Assembly: GCA_014773175.1 (NCBI GenBank)
Contig: VXCM01000497.1
Location: forward strand, 124,001-188,000
Reading direction: 5' to 3'
DNA from: Lucifuga dentata
Taxonomy: Eukaryota > Chordata > Actinopteri > Ophidiiformes > Bythitidae
Length of the DNA: 64,000 nt
In this document: piece after piece, positions 38,201 through 55,300 of the stretch
Layout of the letters: each line of letters begins with the position of its first letter
Numbering within the stretch: the stretch's first letter is position 1
Program-made: the position numbers and the translations under genes
The notes under the pieces: model-generated
Told to the model about the DNA's origin: nothing
Seen by the model: the letters and a program-made list of their open reading frames with translations, nothing else
Databases searched by the model: none

Positions 38201-39518
38201 CAAAAAAAAAAAATCACCTGAGTTGAATCAATAACTCACAGACATGGTGTCAACAAAAACTGAAGATTATAAATTCCCAAACGCAGGATTTATATCGATT
38301 TGCATTGGACTGTACAAGTCTAAATAAAGTGACCACTGTGTGTAAATGGAGCCAAAACTAAACTGTCACAGTAAAAGGAAAGCAAGTAAGAAACAAAAAA
38401 CTCCAATGGCTACCTATGATCTGCATAAACCGACTCTACTTACGTCCTTTGAGGCCGCAGCCTTTGGTCGCTGTATGGGATCAGTGCAACCAGTTCATTT
38501 ACTTGTTCTAGAGAGGAGACAGAAGAGATTTCACATATTGTTCATCTGTTTGCCCTTAGAACTTTTATCTTATAGTAAAAAAAAATTGCCAGTGACACAA
38601 ATCCAAAATAAAAATGCCATAAAATGTCTCAATCATTTAAGACCAGTTTGAATGAAATATTAGAAGAGCAATCATTAGTTTGCACCTCTGTATGGAACCA
38701 GGTATAGTAGGCCAGATTAAGCCCCTGCCAAACTATACGCAGGTATAGTATGGTCTAGGCCAAAATACACGCTGGAGTATAAAATAGCCCAGGCTGGTTT
38801 ATACCCTGGAGCATACTTTGGCCTAGACCAGACTATACCCCACTAGTCCACATTATACCCCTTGTGTTTTTCATGAATTAGTCTATTTCAATGTCCAGAG
38901 TTTCTTTCCATCATAATTAAAAAAAAAAAAAGNTTTTTTTTTTTTTTTTTTTATAAATTCAGGGATAGCTTATTTGCACCAAATCAACCATATGTTTAGC
39001 TCATGATTCATTGTAGTCTGCGCTTGATTGTCTTGTAACGGCATTTAAGCGATTAAAATTGTGTATTGTAGTGGATAAGATTGTGTCATCAGCGTATGAA
39101 ATAAAACCAAAAACGTAATACTGTAGCCTTGACTATTTTCTGTCTGAGTGTGGGGGTATAATCTGAAATAGCCTAGCCTAAATAACACCCTGGGGTATAA
39201 ACTGGACTAACCCAGAATATACCCGAGTATAAAACATTTAACCCCGGGGATAGTCTGGGCAGTGGGTATATCCTGGGCTGTTACACCGGGCTCAGACTGA
39301 CCTGAGGGGATGCGTCCAGTGCCTTGACATGTTGGACAGGTTATGCTGTCCCTGCCTGTGAACTCCACATATGGAAACTGAGCTATGTCCTCCCGTCTGC
39401 CAAGCCCGTCCAAAGAGTCGTTATCGGAGTCCCTGTCCTCTTTCTGCCGCCCAGAGCCTTCTCTCTTCCCCGGGAGGAGCAACAGGCTGCTGCCGCTACG
39501 AGAAAACCGAGTCCCCAT
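35293..39518 (-). CDS. tmem106c: Transmembrane protein 106C
   Basis: TMEM106 proteins are single-pass type II membrane proteins; TMEM106B is lysosomal, and TMEM106C is less well studied. Coding exons from the start: 39302-39518, 38444-38507, 37789-37948, 37526-37666, 36475-36524, 36096-36149, 35293-35401. They sum to 795 bases, or 264 residues. The N-terminus MGTRFSRSG begins with a possible myristoylation glycine. The family block [19 protein letters not shown] and the motif CPTCQGTG follow at about residues 42-68. [19 protein letters not shown] precedes a hydrophobic segment (residues about 97-117) ending FFLFPRT. The luminal part includes [13 protein letters not shown] and a final [11 protein letters not shown]. 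The VDDGI segment and [11 protein letters not shown] favour TMEM106C over A and B. The exon 36475-36524 ends TA|GTACGT, fixed by phase with the next exon. The start is the first in-frame Met before the conserved block. Confidence 0.93.
35606..35705. repeat. Retroposon-like 3' fragment
   Basis: AATAATAATACATTTTATTT followed by 'GTGCTTTTCTAGACATTCAAAG' resembles a very common fish interspersed repeat. A related segment lies at 48718-48800. Family assignment not attempted. Confidence 0.5.
38690..39275. repeat. Palindromic GGTATA/TATACC motif cluster in tmem106c intron 1
   Basis: Motifs such as CCAGGTATAG, GTTTATACCCTGG, ACTATACCCC and CTGGGGTATAAAC recur in both orientations at 38695-38865 and again at 39145-39275. 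Between them is an A/T stretch with an N at 38933. No coding potential. It may be the two ends of a foldback element. Confidence 0.5.
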
Positions 39519-40723
39519 GACGGCTGAACCGACAAGAAAAAGTTAGTTAACAGGGCTGAACGAGCTGGGTGAGTCCGTCATGCACCGAAGTATGTTAATA
39601 AAATAACAACCAATAAAACAACTGGCGTGATGTTCGTCAGTAAAATGCATAAATCTCTGCAGTGCTGATCTATCAAACTACAGCAAATCAGCTGACAGTC
39701 GAAGTGTCTCGTTGTTCACGGTGCGTCACTAATACTAAATTAGCTAGGTGGCTAACTGATTGAATCAACAAGCTATCTGTTAACAGTGTCTGCAGCGCTC
39801 TTTACTGTTAACTAGTTAATAGTTACTCAACAAGATAAGTTTTCTTACCTAAGAGACTGAACAAGCCAATGCCTCCATCATAAAGTAGCTCCTGTGGATG
39901 TGTAGTTGAAATGACAGTAGCTAGCTCCACGTTAACTGCTAATCTCGCCGTTTGCTGTCACCGAAATTTAAAGTCTGGTTGTGTTGCCTTCAGTGCGCTG
40001 TGTTAATGTTCGTAAATGTCTCATTTGTTCGTTCATGACTTTTTGAATACATTTTGTGTGGTTCTTGCCATATTTTATAAGTAAAAAAGAAAAATAATCA
40101 AGCATGAGGTTTATTTTCTTTACAATCCAAATGTTATAATGGCTACTACATGTTGTAAGTATAGTTTTCTCTCGTTTACACACATTTTTCTCATTTCTTT
40201 TTCTATGCTGCCAAATTACCACCATAACAATAACATCAATTTTTGTTTGGTCTTAACTTTGACTAACTTTTCATGTGATGGAATTTGAAAACTCCTTGTC
40301 ATTATGTAAAACTATATATACATATATTTCTGAGTCGGTGAATGCACCATTTTCGCTCCTTCTCGCCACTTCCGGATTGACAAGTGAGTCAGATATCGGT
40401 TAGTCAGCGTACCGCTGACATCTACTGGTATGGATGCAGATGGCACGCCATAACGGATTCAAGAAATTATTCAACAAAACCAAAAGACGAAGTTTATAAA
40501 ATGTGTTTAACCCCATGATGAGAATCTTTCATCGATATCTTCTTTCCACATATGGCCAGTCTTCTTTTCTTCAGTTTCTGTCATTCTTCTTCATGAGGGA
40601 AAACACCTCTATTAAATGAAAGCCATGAAACAACGGGAAGGGATTTGAAATAGTTTATCTTATAAATTTTTGTATTATCTCCGTGTATGTTTGTACATGT
40701 GCAATATTTGTTTGTATCTCTTA
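39519..40723. other. Intergenic region between tmem106c and the PTB gene
   Basis: This contains the tmem106c promoter side (higher coordinates than 39518) and the 3' UTR of the PTB gene. It is AT-rich with no open frame I support, and no obvious TATA box or CpG island was noted. Confidence 0.5.
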
Positions 40724-42388
40724 TTATGACTGTTCAGCCAACCTCCTCTTCAGCTCAGCATTCTCCCTCTGCAACATTTTATTCTAAACAGAAGAATGAA
40801 ATGAAGACACAATATATTAAAATGTACCCCCGGGCATTTTATACTTTTAAAAAACACCTTAGTACTTGATTAGATGGATGCTGGGTTCAGTTCAATTTCC
40901 AGTCAGTTATTGAAGTTAATCTGAGATTCTATTTGCTGTATAAATGAATTGAAGTTTTTGTTTATATTTCAAAATTAACTGAAACAGATTGACCACAGCC
41001 CAGATCGTACTTTACAGTGCATATTTTAACTAACCTTATGTCTGAGTGCTTCAACTATCAGGTCCCGTCCTCCTCCTTTGATGTTCTCCTCCTTTTTTGA
41101 AGCTCGGAAGGCGTCACCAATAACTGACACCAGCACATGAGCCTGAAGAGAGATTTGGGAAGTCATAACTGCACTTTGGAAGCATGAATGTCTAGGTTAT
41201 AATGTTCTTTTTGTGCTGTAGATTGTTCATTCCAGCATTACTGTAATTCTTTTTATGAGAGTATTTTCACTTAATCACCATGGGAGGATTTTGGTGCAAC
41301 ATATAGTAGACCTAGCACAAATGTTATAATTTAACCTGGCAATAGAGGAATTATTTTTTCTATATGCCCTGACTTTTTGAGAAAAAGTTTGTGCCGGTTC
41401 TTTAAGCAGCAGTGACAGAGAATGACATGATATGAAACCCTGTGAATTTCCTTTTTTACTGGTTTTATATTTCTGTAGCACTGTGGATACTCACAAACTT
41501 CTTGCTCTGGAACAGATAACAGTGATGCATGTCTGCTGCAGGGTGTTTGGCCACAAAGCCAAAGACTTTGGGTGACAATGGGAGGACAGCACAGAAGGAA
41601 ACAGTGGGGAGAGGGCATGTATACAACATAAACTGAGGATAAGAGAGAAAAGACAATGAGAGAAGAGAAAAGAGATAAAGCACATGCTAAGTTGTGTGTT
41701 TAAAATATACACGCTTGAAATATTTGTTCTGCCTGTATAACTGTTATGTCACACACCTTGGTTTTGTTTTCCAATATGTCAATCCCACTCATGGACAGGA
41801 ACAGGTGCACTTTGCTCTTCATTCCTGTTTTTCTTGTGGCATCTCTGTCTGGTGACTTGGGACGAGATGGAAAAAGAAGGAATGCATCACAAGTCATTTC
41901 ATCTTTGTTACAGCATGTTTTTAGTCAACATCAGGTAAAACAAGAATCAGACAGCCAAGCGCCTCAGTGGGTCCAAACTGAGCCTACTATGTGTGGTCTG
42001 TAGGCGTTGTTTTCCGCTGGAACACAAGAGCAGTCATCCAGATTTTGCAGAAATATTCCAGCCAGAGCACAAAAATACATTTTGGGTCATACCAGCAAGC
42101 TGTTAACACATCTATTCTCAGAAAAAATATGCACACAACATAATGACAAAATTGTTGTCTTAAGTTTGGCACGAGAGAGCTCTGGTTTCTAATTTTGGAA
42201 GGTTGCATGACCAACAGTTTGATTTGTTAAACAGAGAAAGTAAGTGTCATTCACATAAAAAACAGCAACAAAAGCAGAATTTAAGAGGTAATTGCTGACC
42301 TTCAGGCTCTGAAATGCCTCATCTAGGATCTGCATTCCCTCAGAGCGGACCACCTCCACTCGCCCTAGAAACTACAGCTCACAGAGAG

Positions 42389-42437
<49 letters not shown>

Positions 42438-42655
42438 GAAATGGAAAGTGTTTTAAAATAAGCCTGAACAAAAAAGTTTTCTGTATCTAAAACTCTACAT
42501 GACAGGTCCATGACACCACAAATTCAAACAAAGAATACAGTTTAGCTGTCATATTTTTAATATCTAATTAGAGAATGAGAATCATAATTGTCAAAAATCC
42601 ATTTTACCTTTACTGGAAATGAGATCTCATTATCATCTTCTGAAGTGTCACTCAT
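40724..42655 (-). CDS. Small PTB/PID-domain adaptor protein
   Basis: Six exons (42608-42655, 42300-42371, 41757-41855, 41495-41632, 41035-41142, 40724-40783), all phase 0, sum to 525 bases and encode 174 residues. The start MSDTSEDDNEISFPVK fits an acidic N-terminus. Residues about 13-140 form a phosphotyrosine-binding (PTB/PID) fold: FPVKFLGRVEV at the first strand, ILDEAFQSLK helix, VHLFLSMSGIDILENKTK, then VSFCAVLPLSPKVFGFVAKH, HHCYLFQSKKF, and the C-terminal helix VIGDAFRAS. This order matches PTB domains such as those of Numb, GULP and LDLRAP. The last exon adds a short coiled coil (MLQRENAELKRRLAEQ). The whole protein is little more than the PTB domain, so it is probably a cytoplasmic adaptor for NPxY-type peptides. 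I do not recognise the exact orthologue, so no symbol is given. Confidence 0.85.
42389..42434. repeat. (CA)n microsatellite
   Basis: CA run in intron 1 of the PTB gene, about 20 bases upstream (minus-strand sense) of exon 2. Confidence 0.95.
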
Positions 42656-44367
42656 TTTAAGGCGTTTCGTCCCAAACTAAACCCTGCAGTCTGCCACACA
42701 GAATTGTCTTAAATGTACATTGAGGTACATTATAAATGTTCAACTCATTAAATAATGAAACAAAAATGATCTTTCTTACCTTATATACTATCACCAACTG
42801 CGTTTCTTTTTTTTTTTTTTTTTNTTTTTTTTTTTTTTTTGCAATACAGTTTGATGGGTGTAAAGTCCATTGGAGTTAATAAGTAACTATCACTCTTCCT
42901 TATTGCTCTTTATCAGGTTTCTAGGGAACCTGCAAGTTTGGATACGCTAAAACAGCCAATTAAAGGCAGTTTGGAAGTAATAATTCACATTTCACAACTG
43001 GAATGAATATGAGAGTAACTTCAGTCTTACCAATTAAAAGCAAAAATGTTTTCAAATCTTTTAAGCTATTTGTTTTAGGTTTTAGGGCTACATTTACTAG
43101 TATACATTTAGACATTTAAAAACCTGAGGACCATACCAGATGGTTTTGTATGTTTTAACCCAATATATACTATGCGCATACACATTACATTACTGCCAAT
43201 CGTTCCCTAAAACATAAAACCCTATTTTAGTTTTCCTGTTATTTTATCCTCTAATCTTCCAAAATCAAATGTTCAGGTGATACAACCACCTTAAAATCCA
43301 ATGTTTTGCCAGCTAAAACTTATGTACAATTGTGAAATCACAGTTGTTTAGCTGGCAGTAATGTAACATGCATGTGGATTGGGCTCCAACATGCAAAATC
43401 ATCAGCATGGTCCTTTAAGACTCACTCTCAGTGAAATAAAACAAATAACTTCCAAATCAATTGTTTTTAATATTTGTTTATAGTTATTACCACTTCAAGA
43501 ATGATCAATTATATATATCTATATAATAGCAAGTACATACAGACAGTGTCAATGTTTGAGTCATAAGCCAGTGATCAGCATTATGGTCAACAATGACATC
43601 AAGCAATGGTTGGAAATGGTGACTGTGGTCAAAGGCAAAGTGAAGGTCATCCAAAGTCCAAAACAGACAGTTAAAATACCTGGCAATTTTCAAAAGATAT
43701 CATTTTAATACTTACTGAAAGACATTTTAAATAGTACCACCCTATATCTGATTAGCTGAAGGGACGCAGGTTTGGTCTCACTGAAGAGCCAATGAATAAA
43801 GATTTCAGACAGAAATCCAACTTCAGGATAATTACAGATCCCATAAATCTGGAGACACAGTACATGTAAGTACAGTATATAACGGCTCATTTGCACTAGT
43901 TACCATTCTCTATAAGTGCCAAGAAACAAGAAAATGAGCTACTGACTGATTCCACATACAGAAGTTATCTGTTAGCTTTGGGCTCGGTGCTGCTGCAAAG
44001 TGAGACAGTGGCAGATTTGAGGTGATCAGCCTGAGTGAATTGTAGATGAGCAGGATCCCTTTGTAATGTGCTTCAGATGAATGAGAGGGAGAAACAGCTG
44101 AGATGAATGACACCGTCCATTCAGACAGAAATCGATAAAGAGCTTTCACAACAGAAAGAAAAAGATCTTAAGTCCTTTTTTTTCGGATATTTGTTTTTGT
44201 TTCCTAACTTTAACCATTTTAGTGAGTGAGAAACTGCTAAACTGACCCATGATCTACAGATCAGCGTCTTTTCACCTGAAAGTATTTTGAGTTATGTAAG
44301 TAAAAGCTTCAATTCCATCGTTTTCTGTCTGCGAGGACAGTGACGCAGCACTGCTGTGCACTGGAAT
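42656..44367. other. Region between the PTB gene and sars1
   Basis: It holds the 5' side of the PTB gene, the sars1 3' UTR, a poly-T tract with N at 42824 and one TTAA-family element copy. Frames in it are short and unrecognised. Confidence 0.5.
43125..43418. repeat. TTAA-family element, copy 6 (internally shortened, inverted)
   Basis: Ends are AGGACCATACCAGATGG-like on the left and GCATGGTCCTTTAA on the right. The interior lacks the central part of the long copies. Confidence 0.7.
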
Positions 44368-50723
<6,356 letters not shown>

Positions 50724-52341
50724 GATTCCACGCTGCCTGTCAGGGAAGCCTCGGTGAGAACAAGGAGGGCCGCGTCAAACGGGTTGCCAGGTTTTGCTGA
50801 CCAACCAACAAACCTGTAATTACTACTTAATTTTTCATTCAGTTTAAAAACAACATTACCATCCCCGTGTTTCACAACATTTTCAGACTCCTCCTAAATA
50901 AAATTTGGTCAAGTATTACGTGAATTGTTCCAGCAAAAATATTTTAAATACAAGCTATCACAATTTGGAGGATTTCTTCTAGTCCTGGCAACCCTTCAGC
51001 AACAGGTCACCCTAACCACAAGTGAGAAGATCCAGTGGGGAGCCGATGGAATGAAGACTGAGTCCTCACATCAGCTGGTGAGGGTCATCTTTAATCTGCT
51101 ATTTAGGGTTCTTATGGATCCTAATATGTTGACACTGAGGGCCAAACCACACGGAGCTTGGCAGAACCCATATTTTTCACAGACAAATTTAAACATGGCT
51201 TTTTATATATCAGGGATGAATAAAGATTTTCAGAAATGAGCAGTGTTTCCATATTTATTTTTTCCTTGTAATTTCCCATGTTTTCTTGGAACAACTGGAA
51301 AACAGCAGATGTTTTTGTCTTCCTCATACATCCAGTGGGAAAGCCCATGCTAATACATCAGTAATGTTCAAGTTAGCTAATTTTTCTCTGATTTTTTTTT
51401 TTTTTTTTTTNTTTTTTTTTTTTTTTTTTTTAATCACTCAAACTTTTTGGTGCAAAATGACTTTAGGATTTTGGATAATACTTTCTACTAATTGGTGAAG
51501 TGAAATCAAGCATGTGTAATGTAGTTTGATAAGATTTTTATTGAACCTTTTCACATAAAACAATACAAATCGTGTTTATATTGATTAATAAAAAGCAGTT
51601 TGATCATTTTTAGTGGAAGAAGCAGAAACATGTCTTCAGCAAGATTCCACAACACGCTAACCTGCCTGTGTGGCTGTCGGTCACCAGGATGGATTTCCAG
51701 CTCAGTCCACATGTACAAAGGATGTGGGTCCCGACATGGACCACAAGCTTGCATAGTTGCACCAGGGATGATACTTCTTCCCACTCCTTCTCACTGGGAT
51801 AGAAACAGAGATGTGTGTCTTTATCATGGACCCGCACCTCGCCCACCTGCATTGGCGATGAATGTGGGTCACCAGGATGGACCACCAGCTTCCTCCCCCG
51901 TGCCATGAATTAATGTCCATTCTTGGTGACAGCAGCAGCTGATGCTCATATATATGTATATACACATAAATATATAATAATAATTATTTTTTTTAATTAA
52001 TCTTTTTTTTTTTTTTTTTATNTTTTTTTTTTTTTTTTTACAAATCCTTCTTACACAAATATACGTATAATTCATTTCAGAGGTCAATGTGCAGGACTGT
52101 TGCCACAGTACACCTGGCTCAGTGGGTTGTCAGATTTAGGGCAGAACTGTTATTGTCGGGACTAGCGTTTCATTCATGCTCCAGTCAGCAGGCTTTCAGC
52201 TGTAAACATCCATCTGTCTCTGCTGAGAGTGAAAACAGCAACTTTGTGGCCATTCTGAACTTCTACCTTCAGGCCAACCAGCTGTTCTTTCTCATATGTT
52301 CTTTCTAGTAAATTTGGGTGCATGGGTTATTTTGTTAGTGA
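50724..52341. other. Region between sars1 and the IL17RD-like gene
   Basis: It contains the sars1 5' side and the IL17RD-like 3' UTR, poly-T tracts with Ns at 51411 and 52022, and a repeated GTGGGTCACCAGGATGGACC-like segment near 51,680-51,900. A minus-strand AATAAA at 51537-51542 lies about 800 bases beyond the receptor stop and could be its polyadenylation signal. Confidence 0.5.
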
Positions 52342-55300
52342 TTAGTCTCCTTCCTTCACAGAGTGATGCCCTTTTTTCCTCATTACGATCCCAGCCTCAA
52401 GGATTGCTGACTGTAGAGCCACCCCAGCTGGTAACTTCTTAAAACCCTCTTCTGTGATGTGGCTTATCTTGAGATAACCTCCAGGTCTGTGCAATGACAC
52501 CCCATGGAGGTGAGAGAAGAGCAGAGGTAAGTCTCTGGTTAGGGTGTAGTGAGAAACCAGCCTCAGCTCAGTGGGGATGTCCGTCTCCTCAGAGTATTCA
52601 AAAATGCCTGCCATGTACTTGGACAGGTCTTGGCCCCTGGCTTTGGCTCGGCCCACCTCCTCTCCAATTAGGTGGACGGCTGCAGCAGTGCTGAAGGTGT
52701 TGGATCCCCAGCTGAGCTCTCTGTGTGCTTCCTCATTATCATCATCATCATCATCATCATCTTCTGGCTCTGGCTGAGGTCTGTGGCTGAGGCCTTGGGA
52801 ACAGATCACTAATACAAAGTCGCTCTCCCGAATTTGCCGACAGTACCAGGCCATACTGCCTTCCTCAGCCAGGCTCAGAGAGTCCCACAGGTCCAGGCAC
52901 ACCTGTAAGAAATGAAAACAGGTTTACAGGAAACAGCTGTAAAAATACAGTGAATATCCCTCATTAAAGGAAAGAACAAGGAAAAAATGCAGGATAATCA
53001 TTAATGCATTGGCAATATGTTGAGTGAAAAATAATTAAACTGCAATTTGGTTTGATTATTTACTATATTAGCATTGAAACTTGCTCACAGAAGTCAGAGA
53101 AACCAACCACTGGGTACACACTATCAATAGCACTCCCAAAGGGTGGCCAGAGATGGCCACATTCCAACTGACAAGCCCTTAAATATCTCATATAAATTTA
53201 AAACCAAACTGTTGCGTATTGGCCACCATATTATAGGACACTTTTACAAGGATTCTCTTATTATTTGATAAGACTGAACCTACTTGTTCTTATTTGAAAT
53301 TTCCCTAAAAGTGGCATAACGCCTGTAGAAAGCACTAAAGGCTTCATCATTCAAAGTATGGGTGTTAACACTTAAAATGTGCTCAAAATGCAGGTCGCTA
53401 AACTAGAACCATCTGATTCTGTGTCGTCTCTACCTGAGTGGCCATGTGTTGTTGTACGAAGACCCCTAACTGCATGACGGCTTTCACATGGGCGGGGCCA
53501 TCATTGCTGCTGTAACAAATTAGAAGACGAGGAGGAGTCAACCTGCTTCTGGGCAATGACATCACTTCCTCCTCTGTCCCGCTCTCTTGATGTTGCTTAA
53601 TAATGTCTAAATAGGCAACAAAAAAAAGAAGTCCAGTTGCATTTCACAAACTGCTGGTAATAATATAAGAAGATCATCTGTGTAAAATGAACAATGATTA
53701 TGTATGGTTTATCTTTGCACCTGGTCTGATGTCAAGTTTCTTCATCCTCAGCTTGAGTCTCTTCCAGGTAAAAATAGCCAGTAGGACTACAAATATGGCC
53801 ACTCCAACCAGGCTAAGTGGAAGCAGCAGAGCCAAGGAGGGAGTGCCACCTACAGGCAATGTTGCTTCTGAGGAGAGGAGAGTGATGACAACATTTACAT
53901 GCACATTAAAATAATTCTAATATGATTAAGGCAACAAGTTGATTTTTTTCAAAACCATAATAACCGTAATAAAACCATAATCAGATTGAATTCAATTCAA
54001 CATACATAAATCAATAGCATACTCCGAGGAGCACGATTAGATTATCCAATTGTAAGTTCATTTATTCAAGCATGTAAACTCTCCGTCAGCTTACAAATAC
54101 AAGGCTTCAGTACATTTGTCATGGTTCCCACCCTGGAGCAATTGCCCTGTTCCAACCTGCCAAAAAGAACAGTACCAAGAAGGGTAACGAACCCCAGTTC
54201 GATTAAACCGGACCAAATCATGTAGATGTGAAAATATCCTTAATTTTTCCCTCAAGCTCTTTTTCTTTCCTCACATAACTACTTCCATCACTGTTGGCGC
54301 TTATAACCCTGTGCATCGCCTTGAATGCCTTCAAGGAGAGGAGAAAAGTGTGCACCATTATCCCCATTTATATAATTCATTGTATTCATTATATAATTCA
54401 TGCAATAATCAGAGTATAGCGTGCATGTAACTGGATCAGCGACTGATAGTACTATAGAAACGACTTCTCCAAACAGATCAGACTTATAGAAAATAAGACG
54501 TTTCACGTGCACATTGTCTATATCATACCTTGTTTAATGTGCAGAACCTGAACGCTGAATGTTTTTCTCACTGCATCTACTTCATTAGCTGCAATCTAGG
54601 ATAAAAGAAATTCTGTTTTAGGTCAAAGCACAAGTGATTTTCACAAGATTCCAAAGAAAAAGATTAAAAATTTATTAATTAGATTATGTGATCAATGTGA
54701 AGATTAAATGTAATTACTTGCATTTTACCTCACAAGAGTAATTGGTTCCTTCTTGAAGGTCATGGAGCTGATAACTGTGGTGAGTTGTGTTTTTGGTTGA
54801 ATTCTAAGAAATATTAACAAATGTTGATGAGTAATTAAGAAAGCTTCAGAGAAAATATGGTGGTATAAATGATCCTACAGAAAAAAGTAAAACTAAAAAT
54901 TGTAAAGTTTGATAAAACCCACAGGTGTGATGTCGGTGTATTTCTTCATGCCGTTTGCGTAGCACAGGGAAAAGTAGCTGCTGATGCCTAGGCTTGGAGG
55001 AGCCAGGTTAAAGGTCACAGTGATCGCAGTTCCTTTCTGCTGGACTTCAACGTGTTTGGGGTACCAGTCTGCAACCAGGATTAGTGAAGTCAAGTTATCA
55101 AGTACCTTCACACAGAAATAGAATTTAATCATAAGATTATGCTGTGGTATCTGACTGGAGTTTTTTGACCCTGAATTTGAGCAAATTGAGAAATATTGGA
55201 AAATGAGACCGCGTAAGTATATCAAAGATTTTTCTCTCACCTTTCTTGCACTGTTCAAGGCTGTTCTTCTCTGCACAAGCTGCAAAACCATAATGCTTAT

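Noticed and set aside
51600..51908. Overlapping frames on both strands with 'HPGD/HMYKGC' repeats
   Set aside because: They arise from a GTGGGTCACCAGGATGGACC-like repeat in the 3' flank; neither strand shows family features.
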